64,000 nt of DNA from Ectocarpus siliculosus (GCA_000310025.1 FN648554.1:1-64000), one strand, 5' to 3'. Positions 1 to 11,602 are shown, numbered from the stretch's first letter. Translations and numbers: made by a program. Notes: generated from the letters alone by a model not told the origin.

Positions 1-3000
1 TAAGTAGGGCTGTTGCGAAAACAAGCTCACCAACTACGGCCGTCAAATACTCATTATTTGAGTAGTTCCGGCATTGATACTCTCTGTATTCACGCGTGAA
101 TCGCCACAAAGGCAAAAACCCTGGTAAGTAGGGCTGTTGCGACAACAGGCCCACCCACCACGGCCGCCACACACGTTTGATGTGTGTGGTTCCGGCATTC
201 ATACTCTCTGATTTGATGCATGAATCGCCACAAAGGCAACGACCCTGGTAAGTAGGGCTGTTGCGAAAAGAAACTGACCAACTACGGCTGTCAAATACTC
301 CTTTTTTGTGGGGTTCCGGCATTGATACTCTCTGTATTCACGCGTGAATCGCGACAAAGGCAACAACCCTGGTACGTAGGGCTGTTGCGGCAACAGGCCC
401 ACCCACCACGGCCGCCACACACGTTTGATCTGTGTGTGGTTCCGGCATTGATACTCTCTGATTTGATGCGTGAATCGTCACAAAGGCAACGACCCTGGTA
501 AGTAGCGCTGTTGCGAAAACAAGCTCACCAACTACGGCCGTCAAATACTCATTATTTGAGTAGTTCCGGCATTGATACTCTCTGTATTCGCGCGTGAATC
601 GCCACAAAGGCAACAACCCTGGTACGTAGGGCTGTTGCGGCAACAGGCCCACCCACCACGGCCGCCACACACGTTTGATCTGGGTGTGGTTCCGGCATTG
701 ATACTCTCTGTATTCACGCGTGAATCGCCACAAAGGCAACAACCCTGGTACGTAGGGCTGTTGCGACAACAGGCCCACCCACCACGGCCGCCACACACGT
801 TTGATGTGTGTGGTTCCGGCATTGATACTCTCTGATTTTGATGCGTGAATCGTCACAAAGGCAACGACCCTGGTAAGTAGGGCTGTTGCGAAAACAAGCT
901 CACCAACTACGGCCGTCAGACTCATGCAACGGTAGGGGTGCACGAATCCCTTCTGAAGTCTTAAACGTGGGAAGCTCCATATCTCAGCTTGAAATGGACA
1001 TTTACACAACATGAAAATATGACGTGACAGGTAATCCGATGGGCTAGATGAAACACGATAAATATTTGAAATCGGAGTTGATATTCAAACATTATTGGTT
1101 GGTTATTCATCTGAATAACCGAAGGTTCTGGGCCATAATGTGCTATCCCTACCGTTGCATGACTCGTCAAATACTCATTATTTGAGTAGTTCCGGCATTG
1201 ATACTCTCTGTATTCACGCGTGAATCGCCACAAAGGCAACAACCCTGGTACGTAGGGCTGTTGCGGCAACAGGCCCACCCACCACGGCCGCCACACACGT
1301 TTGATCTGGGTGTGGTTCCGGCATTGATACTCTCTGTATTCACGCGTGAATCGCCACAAAGGCAACAACCCTGGTAAGTAGGGCTGTTGCGACAACAGGC
1401 CCACCCACCACGGCCGCCACACACGTTTGATGTGTGTGGTTCCGGCATTCATACTCTCTGATTTGATGCATGAATCGCCACAAAGGCAACGACCCTGGTA
1501 AGTAGGGCTGTTGCGAAAAGAAACTGACCAACTACGGCTGTCAAATACTCTTTTTTTGTGGGGTTCCGGCATTGATACTCTCTGTATTCACGCGTGAATC
1601 CCGACAAAGGCAACAACCCTGGTACGTAGGGCTGTTGCGGCAACAGGCCCACCCACCACGGCCGCCACACACGTTTGATCTGTGTGTGGTTCCGGCATTG
1701 ATACTCTCTGATTTGATGCGTGAATCGTCACAAATGCAACGAGCCTGGTAAGTAGGGCTGTTGCGAAAAGAAACTGACCAAATACGGCTGTCAAATACTC
1801 TTTTTTTGTGGGGTTCCGGCATTGATACTCTCTGTATTCACGCGTGAATCGCGACAAAGGCAACAACCCTGGTAAGTAGGGCTGTTGCGACAACAGGCCC
1901 ACCCACCACGGCCGCCACACACGTTTGATGTGTGTGGTTCCGGCATTCATACTCTCTGATTTGATGCATGAATCGCCACAAAGGCAACGACCCTGGTAAG
2001 TAGGGCTGTTGCGAAAAGAAACTGACCAACTACGGCTGTCAAATACTCTTTTTTTGTGGGGTTCCGGCATTGATACTCTCTGTATTCACGCGTGAATCCC
2101 GACAAAGGCAACAACCCTGGTACGTAGGGCTGTTGCGGCAACAGGCCCACCCACCACGGCCGCCACACACGTTTGGTGTGTGTGGTTCCGGCATTCATAC
2201 TCTCTGATTTGATGCATGAATCGCCACAAAGGCAACGACCCTGGTAAGTAGGGCTGTTGCGAAAAGAAACTGACCAACTACGGCTGTCAAATACTCTTTT
2301 TTTGTGGGGTTCCGGCATTCATACTCTCTGTATTCACGCGAGAATCGCCACAAAGGCAACCGCCCTGGTAAGTAGCGATGATGCGAAAACAAGCCCACAA
2401 AGCACGGCCGCCACACACGTTTGATGTGTGTGGTTCCGGCATTGATACTCTCTGATTTGATGCGCGAATCTCCACCAAGGCAACGACCCTGGTAAGTAGG
2501 GCTGTTGCGAAAACAAGCCCACCAACGACGGGCGCCACACCCTGCTGTTGGGTGTGGTTTCGCCCTTAGTACTCTCTGTATTCATGCGGGAATCGCCACA
2601 AAGGCAACCGCCCTGGTAAGTAGCGCTGTTGCGAAAACAAGCACACCAATTACGGCCGCCAAACACTGTTCATGTGTGTGGTTCCGGCATTGATACTCTC
2701 TGATTTGATGCGTGAATCGCCACACAGGCAACGATCCTAATTAGCAGGGCTGTTGGCAAAACAAGCTCACCAACTACGGCTGTCAAACACTCTTTTGTGT
2801 GGTTCCGGCATTGATACTCTCTGTATTCACGCGTGAATCGCCACAAAGGCCACAACCCTGGTAAGTAGGGCTGTTGCGACAACAGGTCCACCCACCACGG
2901 CCGCCACACACGTTTGATGTGTGTGGTTCCGGCATTGATACTCTCTGATTTGGTGCGTGAATCGTCACAAAGGCAACGACCCTGGTAAGTAGCGCTGTTG

Positions 3001-3817
3001 CGAAAACAAGCCCACCAACTACGGCCGCCACACACGTTTGATGTGTGTGGTTCCGGCATTCATACTCTCTGTATTCATGCGTGAATCGCCACAAAGGCAA
3101 CCGCCCTGGTAAGTAGCGCTGTTGCGAAAACAAGCACACCCACCACGGCCGCCACGCACGTTTGATTTGTGTGGTTCCGGCATTCATACACTCCATCTTC
3201 ATGCGTGAATCGCCACAAAGGCATCGACCCTGGTAAGTAGCGCTGTTGCGAAAACAAACACACCCACCACGGCCGCCACACACGTTTCATGCGAATGGTT
3301 CCGGCACTGATACTCTCTGTATTCATGCGTGAATGGCTACAAAGGTACCCGCCCTGGTAAGTAGCGCTGTTACGAAAACAAGCCCACAAAGCACGGCGGC
3401 CACACACGGTTGATGTGTGTGGTTCCGGCATTGATACTCTCTGATTTGATGCGTGAATCGCCACACAGGCAACGACCCGAATAAGTAGGGCTGTTGCGAA
3501 AACAAGCACACCAACTGCGGTCACTACACACGTTTGATGTGTATGGTTCCGGCATTGATACTCTCTGTATTCATGCGTGAATCGCCACAAAGGCAACCGC
3601 CCTGGTAAGTAGCGCTGTTACGAAAACAAGCCCACAAAGCACGGCCGCCAGACACGTTTGATGTGTGTGGTTCCGGCATTCATACTGTCTGATTTGATGC
3701 GTGAATCGCCACACAGGCAACGACCCTAATAAGTAGGGCTGTTGCGAAAACAAGCACACCAACTACGGTCACCACACACGTTTGATGTGTATGGTTCCGG
3801 CATTGATACTCTCTGTA
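1..3817. repeat. 124-bp satellite array with a 248-bp dimer period
   Basis: Tandem copies of a monomer of about 124 bp. Landmarks in each are GGTTCCGGCATTGATACTCT, a GCGTGAATCGCCACAAAGG block, an ACCCTGGTAAGTAG block and a CCACCACGGCCGCCA block. Two monomer types alternate, one with TATTCACGCGTGAATC and one with GATTTGATGCGTGAATC, so the better-preserved part repeats every 248 bp. Each monomer carries an inverted repeat, CACACACG-TTTGAT-GTGTGTG, that could form a hairpin. Neither 124 nor 248 is a multiple of three, so the open frames that run through it are not conserved from unit to unit. The array becomes more diverged from about 2300 onward. It ends at the left end of the DIRS-type element and resumes after it. 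Confidence 0.95.
919..1165. mobile_element. 247-bp MITE inserted in the satellite
   Basis: This non-satellite block interrupts the array. Its ends are inverted copies of GACTCATGCAACGGTAGGG (one mismatch at base 3). GTCA is present on both sides (915-918 and 1166-1169), whereas uninterrupted monomers read GGCCGTCAAATACTC with a single GTCA. It is AT-richer than the satellite and has no coding capacity. The 4-bp duplication does not assign it firmly to a superfamily. Confidence 0.8.
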
Positions 3818-3966
3818 AGGATTTGAGACGCATCTACATTTCGGAACGAAATCGAGAAGAGTCAGATATTCCAGAAAGGATGTTGGAAATTGACCCCACC
3901 TAGTTTAGTCCCCCTTTATCTCCCGAAATACGCCGGAGCTATCCAGGAGAAGGGATATATTTGAGA
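3818..3966 (+). repeat. A1 terminal repeat of the DIRS-type element
   Basis: About 149 bp, starting GGATTTGAGACGCATCTA and ending ATATTTGAGA. It recurs in direct orientation at 13248-13394. A diverged copy in inverted orientation lies at about 51290-51478, where it is again followed by the start of a gag-like frame. It directly precedes the first ATG of the element and so probably includes its promoter and leader. Confidence 0.9.
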
Positions 3967-3974
3967 GTCGTAAC

Positions 3975-4838
3975 ATGCCGCCTGGCAACACGCGGCGCGC
4001 CACGGCGGCGGCTTCGGCGGCTGCTTCTCCTACAACGGCTTCCTCAGCGACGGCGCCTGCTTCCTCAGCGGCTGCTGCCCCGGCGGCGGCTGCCGCGGCC
4101 CCAGCGGCTGCCCGCGCGCCGATGGGACCGCTTTCCCCGCCTCCACCTGGGCTGCATCCCCGGCCCGACCGCCAGACGGCCGCGTTTGTGGACGCGACCA
4201 CGGCGGCCTACGCTCTGCCGTGCTACACGGCGCTGGTGCCGGGAGCAGGGGCAACGGTGGACCTTGGGCGGGTGTTCGACCGCAACCGGCTCGGTTGCGA
4301 TCAGGGCACTGTGGAGGAGTTGGTCCTCCGTTTGGGTGAGGTGGCCACTCGGCTGCCGCCCCTTGCCGGGGCGGAGACCTACACGGCAGTTTTGGCGCGC
4401 GCCAGGAAGGTGGCCACTTCGCGGGCGGGCGACAAGTCCGTTGCCTATCGCCAGGCCGAGGCGAAGAAGCTCTTGGCCGAGTACACTGTGGAACTCGCGC
4501 TCCGCCATGGCCGCCTCCTGCAGTCAGAAGGCTGTGTGCTGCTGGAAGCGGTAGAGGACGTTGTTCTGCCTGCTCACTTCGGAGGTTCGGCGGCGCGGTC
4601 CGCGACGGCAGCGCCACCGGCGGCTGCTGCCGCCCCGGTCGCCGCCCCGGCGACGTACTTATCTGATGCGGAGCTGGCGCAGCGAATGCAAGCACAGATT
4701 CACCTGAGTGGGGGGCCGAGCGACAGCAGCGGGAGGGCGGAGAGCCCGAATGAGAGGGACGACCGCGAGCTGATCGCTCTGCTGACTCGAGCGCACGCAA
4801 AACCAGAGGTGCGCTGCTCAATATTCAATATTCAATAA
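3975..4838 (+). CDS. DIRS-type element ORF1, gag-like protein
   Basis: 287 residues from an ATG eight bases after the A1 repeat. Residues 1-60 are almost pure Ala/Pro/Ser/Thr. Residues about 75-185 look globular, with a run of charged helices and the segment LLAEYTVELALRHGRLL. The tail is another Ala/Pro-rich stretch and an acidic helix. I see no zinc knuckle in this frame. Its place and composition fit the first ORF of DIRS-type elements, which is presumed to make the structural protein, but there is no sequence match I can name. The minus-strand frames here are shadows of its GC-rich codons. Confidence 0.6.
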   Translation: MPPGNTRRATAAASAAASPTTASSATAPASSAAAAPAAAAAAPAAARAPMGPLSPPPPGLHPRPDRQTAAFVDATTAAYALPCYTALVPGAGATVDLGRVFDRNRLGCDQGTVEELVLRLGEVATRLPPLAGAETYTAVLARARKVATSRAGDKSVAYRQAEAKKLLAEYTVELALRHGRLLQSEGCVLLEAVEDVVLPAHFGGSAARSATAAPPAAAAAPVAAPATYLSDAELAQRMQAQIHLSGGPSDSSGRAESPNERDDRELIALLTRAHAKPEVRCSIFNIQ

Positions 4839-7369
4839 AATATGCCAAGTGTTGAAAGTGTTGAAAGTGTTAAAAAATAAAAAATAAAAAGGGGGGCACA
4901 TTTCTGTTGTTGTTGTTGTTGTTGTTGTTAGGTTGTGCGAATCCTCACACCCTCTCGTGCATCTGAGTACGAGCTACACGCGCTTCTCTTTAGAAGACTA
5001 CGATGAAGGTCTGGTCGTACCATACTGGTCGTTCACACTTCGATGTCGGGGGTGCATGTGTACCGTATGCACGTCGGAAAATTTTTCGAAGCCCTCCTTG
5101 GCACGGATCTACATGTGTACATATATGTATTCTGCGGACACTAACAGAATGCGTGCCCACAACAACCAACCATGGCTATGTGGTGTTTCATGTTGCCGCT
5201 CTATTGATAAAGGCCTGCCGCTGTTGCCCGGTCCTCACATCATGGAAGTATGTCATACCTTATTGAGTCAAAAGTCCAACAACAATTCGTGCTACCGCCG
5301 ATTTGTACTTGCACGCTGCTGCACGTTGACTGGTTGCACATGCGCGTTGCTCCACATGTAAAACACACACACACACTGATTGCAATTGCACGTTTCTCCA
5401 CACACACGCCTTCGCTGCTGTGGCACCAACGGTCGGTGTGGACTGCTCGAAACATCATGAATGATTGGTTGCATACATATGTACGTAGCCCGTCCATAGT
5501 TCCCCCATCTGTAGTGGTAGCTGCGGCAACACACACGCACAGCTTGTTGTTGTCCGTGACACCTTCTGGCTGTTACCGCGGTGTGGTCATTTCACCGATG
5601 CCCGCTGCACACTCACATACAGTTGAAGGGTTGTCTACTGGCTGCTAAATTTTATATTCCCACAATACCCTCACCAATACTGAAGCCTTTGAGAAAATAC
5701 TTCGGATGTACTCCCACACGCACCGATGAGGTTGTTAGTCTATGCCTCACCGCTCCGCTGTTGGCTGCTACATTCTGGTGTCCAGCTCTTGTTTGGCTAG
5801 AAATCCCTGCAAGACACGCTGATGTTTGGCCCGCAGCAGACCTTGCCGTTTGCATACGCCGATATGCTTGCGACCGTCGGTAGATTTGTTTGTTAAATAT
5901 CGTTGGCTGTTACACGCCATTGTGTAGCCATCATTGCACAAGCAGTTGCCTCATGACGAAATCCCTGCGAGACACGCCGATGTTTTGCCCGCAGCAGACT
6001 CTGCCTTTAGCATACGCCGATATGCTTGCGACCGTCGGTAGATTTGTTTGTCACAAATGTTGGCTGTTACACGTCTTTGTGTAGCCATCATTTCACAAGC
6101 AGTTGCATCATGACGAAATCCCTGCGAGACACGCCGATGTTTTGCCCGCAGCAGACTCTGCCTATAGCATACGCCGATATGCTTGCGACCGTCGGTAGAT
6201 TTTGTTTGTTACAATTGTTGGCTGTTGTATAGCCATCATTGCACAAGCAGTTGCCTCATGACGAAATCCCTGCGAGACACGCCGATGTTTTGCCCGCAGC
6301 AGACTCTGCCTTAGCATACGCCGATATGCTTGCGACCGTCGGTAGAGTTGTTTGTCACAAAATAAATGTTGGCTGTTACACGCCTTTGTATAGCCATCAT
6401 TGCACAAGCAGTTGCCTCATGACGAAATCCCTGCGAGACACGCCGATGTTTTGCCCGCAGCAGACTCTGCCTTAGCATACGCCGATATGCTTGCGACCGT
6501 CGGTAGATTTGTTTGTCACAAAATAAATGTTGGCTGTTACACGCCATTGTGTAGCCATCATTTCACAAGCAGTTGCCTCATGACGAAATCCCTGCGAGAC
6601 ACGCCGATGTTTTGCCCGCAGCAGACTCTGCCTATAGCATACGCCGATATGCTTGCGACCGTCGGTAGATTTGTTTGTCACAAATGTTGGCTGTTACACG
6701 CCATTGTGTAGCCATCATCGCACAAGCAGTTGCCTCATGACGAAATCCCTGCAAGACACGCCGATGTTTTGCCCGCAGTAGACTCAGCCTTAGCATACGC
6801 CGCTATGCTTGCGACTGTCGGTTGATCTGTTTGGTGTTTTTAACTGCTGTACACAGCCGGATGTGCTTGTCAGCTGCCTTGCCGCTACATTGGTTGGCTG
6901 TTACACCTTCGTCCAGCTATTATTGCGCAAGTGGTTGGCCTCATGACGAAATTTGCGTTGTGTTGGCTGGTACACGCCGTTCGATCGTTCATGTCGGAAA
7001 TGCTGTAGAACCACACGCTGGTGTGGTTTCTTTAGTTAGAGTCCCCCCCTTGGTGGCTGTTACCCACCGTTAAAGGTGACTGCTGCATTTCCACGCGCTG
7101 ATGTGGTTATTCATCGTCTCACAGCTGTTGTCGCTGTGATGAATTGGTGCCGTTGCGGCGCGCCGCTGCCGAGGTCCTGCCGCTACGTCCCATTGGCTGT
7201 ACACGCGTTGTACCACTACGCCATTACAATTACGTCATCGCCGACACCCCCCCCCCCCGTTGCTACTGTAGTTCCAGCAGTACGTCCTCACGGCCCTGCG
7301 CACCTGCCGTAACACCGACGGCCTCTACTCTTGGCCTCATTTTCATCACGCGCTGTTTCAAGCCGCCAA
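4839..7369. other. Non-coding interior of the DIRS-type element
   Basis: About 2.5 kb between ORF1 and the zinc-knuckle ORF. It begins with an AT-rich tract and a (TTG)n microsatellite at 4903-4929, and then reads as unique sequence without a convincing ORF. From 5780 to 6830 it holds a tandem array described separately. 6830-7369 shows degenerate echoes of that array (for example TTGGCTGTTACAC) and a C-run at 7249-7257. Confidence 0.6.
5780..6830. repeat. Seven-copy tandem repeat, period about 147-162 bp
   Basis: ACCGTCGG recurs at 5873, 6031, 6188, 6335, 6496 and 6658, with a variant at 6813. Each unit includes ATGACGAAATCCCTGC, GACACGCCGATGTTTTGCCC and TAGCATACGCCGATATGCTT. The last contains CATACGCCGATATG-like partial dyad symmetry. 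The period varies through small indels at the TTTGTCACAAA segment. The array lies wholly inside the DIRS-type element. Its short frames are not conserved between units. Confidence 0.9.
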
Positions 7370-7421
7370 CCATGCAGCCACGGAAGGGCTCCTCGTCGAC
7401 CAACACATCCTCGAGAAGACC

Positions 7422-8042
7422 ATGTGGAGGGGGATATGTATTGCCCGGCGGTTCGGAGACATTGTCGCGTTAGCGATATTCACGGATAAGCTCCCCAACT
7501 CGCGTGGGGTGTCGAAGTCCACGCTAGACGACGACCAGAAGACATCTCGCACAATCCAGAAGGCCTTGGGTCTCTCCGAGGGTCCTCAGCTGAAGCCCGC
7601 CGCGGCGGCCGGCGGCGGTTCCTCTCTCCAGGTCGGTGGGGGGTTTTCTTCCCCTCCCAGCCTTGGAGCCGCTGCGGGCCTCGCGCCGCAGGGTTTTTCC
7701 AGCGGCGTAGCACAGAGTGTTGCCGCTCTGCAGTACCCATCTGTTACCCTTCCGCTTGGCGGCGGCGTCGCCAGGAAGTCCAAGGCCAAGGCAGTGGGAT
7801 CACGGGGGGGCGGGGGCGCACGCGCATCGCTTCCGAGTAACCGTGGTCTGTCCAAGATCGACGTGTTTAACGGCGCTCTCCAGGACGCCCAGCAGCATCT
7901 CCAGCCCGTGGCGGGCGGCCCCACTTGCGAAAAATGCAAGGCCGCGGGCAGGAACGCCAACCACAATCACAAGACTTGTGCGTTCTCCATATGCTCCAAA
8001 TGTCGGCGTGCCGGACACCGGTCCAACGGTTGCCCTTATTAG
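7422..8042 (+). CDS. DIRS-type element ORF with zinc knuckles (nucleocapsid-like)
   Basis: 206 residues from ATG at 7422. The frame is also open upstream to about 7370, so a spliced or further-upstream start is possible. After a globular N-terminus and a Gly/Ala/Ser linker, the C-terminus has two Cys/His clusters: CEKCKAAGRNANHNHKTC (about residues 168-185) and CSKCRRAGHRSNGC (about 191-204). The second is a CX2CX4HX4C zinc knuckle of the retroelement nucleocapsid type. It probably binds the element RNA. Whether it is a separate protein or an exon of the gag-like protein upstream cannot be told from sequence alone. Confidence 0.7.
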   Translation: MWRGICIARRFGDIVALAIFTDKLPNSRGVSKSTLDDDQKTSRTIQKALGLSEGPQLKPAAAAGGGSSLQVGGGFSSPPSLGAAAGLAPQGFSSGVAQSVAALQYPSVTLPLGGGVARKSKAKAVGSRGGGGARASLPSNRGLSKIDVFNGALQDAQQHLQPVAGGPTCEKCKAAGRNANHNHKTCAFSICSKCRRAGHRSNGCPY

Positions 8043-9325
8043 TTGCGTAGGCTCTGCATTCCGTCTTCCCGCCCCGAGTAGGTGTGTGCAGTGAGGGGGG
8101 CCGGGCGCCTTTTGTTAGCTCGTTGCTGGGTTCCCTCAGGCTTTGCGGATCTTTCCTTTGTCGACACGAATTATTCTGAGGTTGTCGTTCGTTTTAGCGT
8201 TGCACTTATCACAATACCGGCTGGAGTCTGCCCTTGGCATACACATTGCTCCATTAGCTTGCCGGTGGGTGTTTCGTCTCTTCGGGACCTTCTTCTTACC
8301 TACTGCCTGATGCCCGTACGTTTTGGGTTCCGGTATGCTGCCTCATGCCCTTCCGTTCTTTGGGCCGGTATTCTGGCCTGGTACCTGGTGTTATTCGCTA
8401 ATGCTATAACTCGCGTTACATAACACCTCACCTCACCCACATCGCCGGCAGCCGCGTGGGAGGTATCCCTCCCACCTAGGGAATGTCTTGATTCATGTAG
8501 CTTGTGCTTCATACATATGCTACTATTGGCCGTTCGGCCGCACCCTTTTCGTTTTGGGTTTGCGTGGCCAATGTGCACACCAAAAAAAAAAAAATATATA
8601 TATATATACCGTTTCCTCGGTGCCTTTTCCCTTGGGGGTTGCGTGTCCAACGCGCACACCACACACCCACCTAATAATAAGTAGTGATCGTTTGGGTTGT
8701 TTACGATCACACCACACGGTCACATGCCGTCTTTGTTCATGTGCCTCTCGCGTACTGACGTACCTCGTGGTGCACGCCCAACTAACACCAACACATATGC
8801 ACACCAATATCGCCGTAGCTAGCAATACCGTCTTGAGTAGGTTGACTTACACTTGGATAAGCCCGACGAGACGTTGTGTTAGTTGGTCTGTGCGCTGTCA
8901 TGTTTTCTCGACGGTACGCCTGGATACACAGCATCGAATCGACGTTCGCTTTGTAACGTAATTTCACACGCGGCCATACAAATTGGGCCCCGAAAAGAAA
9001 TATATATATACCATGCTGTGTGCCTTTTATATGTTGATGGGAACCCGTGCGGTCACTTCTCCGCGCCCAGGTTTCCTCTTCACAAAAAAAAAAAAAAAAG
9101 AGGGGGAGGGGGGGGGGGGGGATCTTGATCTCTGTATTCCCGACGCCCCGCCACCGCCCCTTTGTCTTGTCGCATGCCCAATGCTCTCATAGACACTTCC
9201 TGGTTTGTTTCGAAATTCGAAATTGTTGTCTGTGTCGCCCCACTCCGAACTGTTCTTTACGCTTGACTCACGGGTAGGTTGCAGCAGAGAACTGGCTGCG
9301 GACGCTTGACCTCCGCCACAAAAGT
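8043..9325. other. Spacer before the reverse transcriptase
   Basis: About 1.3 kb with no convincing ORF. It has low-complexity tracts: poly-A/(TA)n at 8581-8607, ATATATATA at 9001-9009, and a poly-A run followed by a G-run at 9085-9121. The mononucleotide runs make the exact base count here uncertain. Confidence 0.6.
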
Positions 9326-9337
9326 GTGGAGTGGATC

Positions 9338-11566
9338 ATGCCCCCGGCCCCCCTGTTGCCGCCAGATGAGTCCGAGTGGGCGCAAGTGGGCGCCTTTCCC
9401 ACGGCCTCTCGCGGGTTTCCTACTTTGGACGAGGTCACCCGGGACGCGATGGAAGGCGAATTACGTCGCTTGCCATGGCAGGCTCCCGTGTGGGATGCCA
9501 AGGGTTTCGTCCCAGGATTCGTGCGAGCCCATGCTGGGTTCTGGGAGGACTGCATTCTCCGTGATCATCCCTTACGAGATACGTTGACTTCGTACATCCG
9601 GGATGGCGTTGACCTTTATGACCTTCTGCTTCCCAAATTCCGAGGCGAGTCGCCGTCTGTCCCCTACAATGTTGATCAATTCCCGCAGCGCATTTTCTCC
9701 AACCACCGTTGGCCGCTGGAATTTGACAACTTCGTCGACGCGGAAATGCAATCCTTGCTCGACCGAGGTTGCATTTCCCGGTGGGCTGACGTCAAGAGCT
9801 CCACCGGTCCGGTGCGTCCTCGCATGATCATGGCTTTGTCGGTGGAGACGTCCAAACCGCGTCTTATTTATGACGCTCGACCGCTTAACAGCTGCACACG
9901 AAAAATACCTTTCGCCATGCACACGGTAGCGCGCGTGGCTAGCATTGCGTCGTCGGGATGCTACATGACGTCACTCGACGACTCCTCAGCGTTTCATCAT
10001 GTTCTTCTGCGGCCATCGTCATGGCCTCTCTTCGGCTTATCCTACAAGGGCGTCGACTACTGCTGGTGCGTCCTCCCGTTCGAATTTAGCCTCAGCCCGT
10101 ACGTCTACCATACTCTCAGCGAAGCGAAGGCGGCCTTTCAGCGTTCCAAAGGCGCCCCTTCTCTCGCATACCTCGATGATTCTTGGCGGAGCAACTTTCT
10201 GGCCACATATGGTCGGCCGGCGCGGGATCAGTGGTTGGCAGCCGGGGAAGCGACTCACGTCGCCATGCTGACTTCCCTCTTCTGCGGACAGTTCCTGTCA
10301 CTCAAGAAGTGCGAGCTTCGACCCGTCACAGCTCTACAATACCTCGGCATCATCTGCGATTCGGAGACGATGACCTTCCGGATCCCGCAAGAGAAGCTGG
10401 ACAAGCTGCATGGCTTACTGCGGACAGCTCTGGCCGATGGGGGCGTGTCCTACCGAACGCTGCAGCGCGTTGCGGGTAAGTGCATGAGCATGACGGTGGC
10501 GATTCGGCCGGCGTCGCTTTGGACGCATGCCATGTTTGCCGTCCTTTCCGCGATGGACAAAACCAACCAGCGTCAGATCGATCTGACACGTGATGCTTAC
10601 GCGGATCTACGGCAAGAATTCCAGAAGTGGCTGTCGCTGACGGCTTCTTCACACGAAGGGCCGTGGCAGCGAGCGAGCCACCTCATCGTCAAGATCGACG
10701 GATCATCAGACGCGTCTTCCCTTGGCTGGGGTGGTGCTATTAACATTAAGGGAGCTCAATACCGCGCAGGTGGCGTGTTCCCCGACGATTGGCTACACAA
10801 ACATATTGACAAGAAAGAGATGTTTGCGTTGTACCACTTGTTGCGCCTATTCTGTGCGCGCTTTCCGGCTTCCTTGCAGCGGGCGCACGTGCTCATCGAC
10901 GTCGACAACACCGCGGTGTGTGGATCTTTCAACAGGGGGCGGGCGCGCGACCCGGAAACGCACGCACTTCTTGTTCGTTTGTTCGAGCTACAAGTCGAGT
11001 ATGAGTTTATGCTGTCCCTCAAATGGGTCCCGTCGGCTGCCAATGTCGTCGCTGATGATATCTCTCGCCCTTCGCGTGAGGGCATCATCAGGCTCAACCC
11101 GGCGGCCTTTCAGGCTCTCTGGGCAGACATGGGGCTGTTTACTATCGACCTCATGGCCTCCGACGCTTCGGCTCAACGTATCCCGGAGTCGGACGTTGTT
11201 CTGCCGTTTTTCTCGCGCTATGATTGCGAGGGTTCATCGGGTGTAGATGTTTTCGCCCAAGACGTGTCGTTGCGCCCAGGTTCTCTGGATCGAGCATTCG
11301 GTTATTGTTTCCCGCCGCCGGTGATGGCGGGCCACGTAGTGCAACACCTTGCGGAGTGCCACGCGCATGCGGTTATTGTTGTACCGGGTTCTAGGTCTTA
11401 CTGGTTCCCTCGAGTGCAGCAGGCGGCAGTGCGGTCTTTGCTGATTTCCCCGCCTAATGCGGGGGGATATTTTCAGTGGCCCTGCCCAGATGGGTCCCTG
11501 AAAGAGTGGAAGTACCCGAGGTGGTCCATGGTAGCTTACGAGGTTGATTTTGGTTCTTGTTCTTAG
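9338..11566 (+). CDS. Reverse transcriptase and RNase H of the DIRS-type element
   Basis: A single open frame of about 740 residues. The first ATG is at 9338, and the frame is open slightly upstream. Reverse transcriptase motifs in order are the RLIYDARPLN segment (around residue 175), SLDDSSAFHHV (around 210) and the YLDDS box that carries the catalytic aspartates (around 283). RNase H follows, with KIDGSSDASSLGWGG, KKEMFALYHLL, LIDVDNTAV and a final VPSAANVVADDISR segment that supplies the last acidic residue. This RT/RNase H type, with ADDISR near the end, is typical of the DIRS/Ngaro group. The enzyme copies the element RNA. The recombinase frame follows closely. Confidence 0.92.
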   Translation: MPPAPLLPPDESEWAQVGAFPTASRGFPTLDEVTRDAMEGELRRLPWQAPVWDAKGFVPGFVRAHAGFWEDCILRDHPLRDTLTSYIRDGVDLYDLLLPKFRGESPSVPYNVDQFPQRIFSNHRWPLEFDNFVDAEMQSLLDRGCISRWADVKSSTGPVRPRMIMALSVETSKPRLIYDARPLNSCTRKIPFAMHTVARVASIASSGCYMTSLDDSSAFHHVLLRPSSWPLFGLSYKGVDYCWCVLPFEFSLSPYVYHTLSEAKAAFQRSKGAPSLAYLDDSWRSNFLATYGRPARDQWLAAGEATHVAMLTSLFCGQFLSLKKCELRPVTALQYLGIICDSETMTFRIPQEKLDKLHGLLRTALADGGVSYRTLQRVAGKCMSMTVAIRPASLWTHAMFAVLSAMDKTNQRQIDLTRDAYADLRQEFQKWLSLTASSHEGPWQRASHLIVKIDGSSDASSLGWGGAINIKGAQYRAGGVFPDDWLHKHIDKKEMFALYHLLRLFCARFPASLQRAHVLIDVDNTAVCGSFNRGRARDPETHALLVRLFELQVEYEFMLSLKWVPSAANVVADDISRPSREGIIRLNPAAFQALWADMGLFTIDLMASDASAQRIPESDVVLPFFSRYDCEGSSGVDVFAQDVSLRPGSLDRAFGYCFPPPVMAGHVVQHLAECHAHAVIVVPGSRSYWFPRVQQAAVRSLLISPPNAGGYFQWPCPDGSLKEWKYPRWSMVAYEVDFGSCS

Positions 11567-11602
11567 GTGGCTGCCGCTCTTCAAAACAAACAATCTCTTT
11601 GA

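Noticed and set aside
199-3762. Many minus-strand ORFs of 60-220 codons with Cys-rich MPEPHTSNVCGGRGGWAC-type peptides
   Set aside because: They are translations of the 124-bp satellite. The period is not a multiple of three, so all three frames appear in turn, and no frame is favoured.
4030-4821. Minus-strand ORF of 263 codons
   Set aside because: Shadow of the Ala/Pro-rich gag-like frame. Low complexity and no domain.
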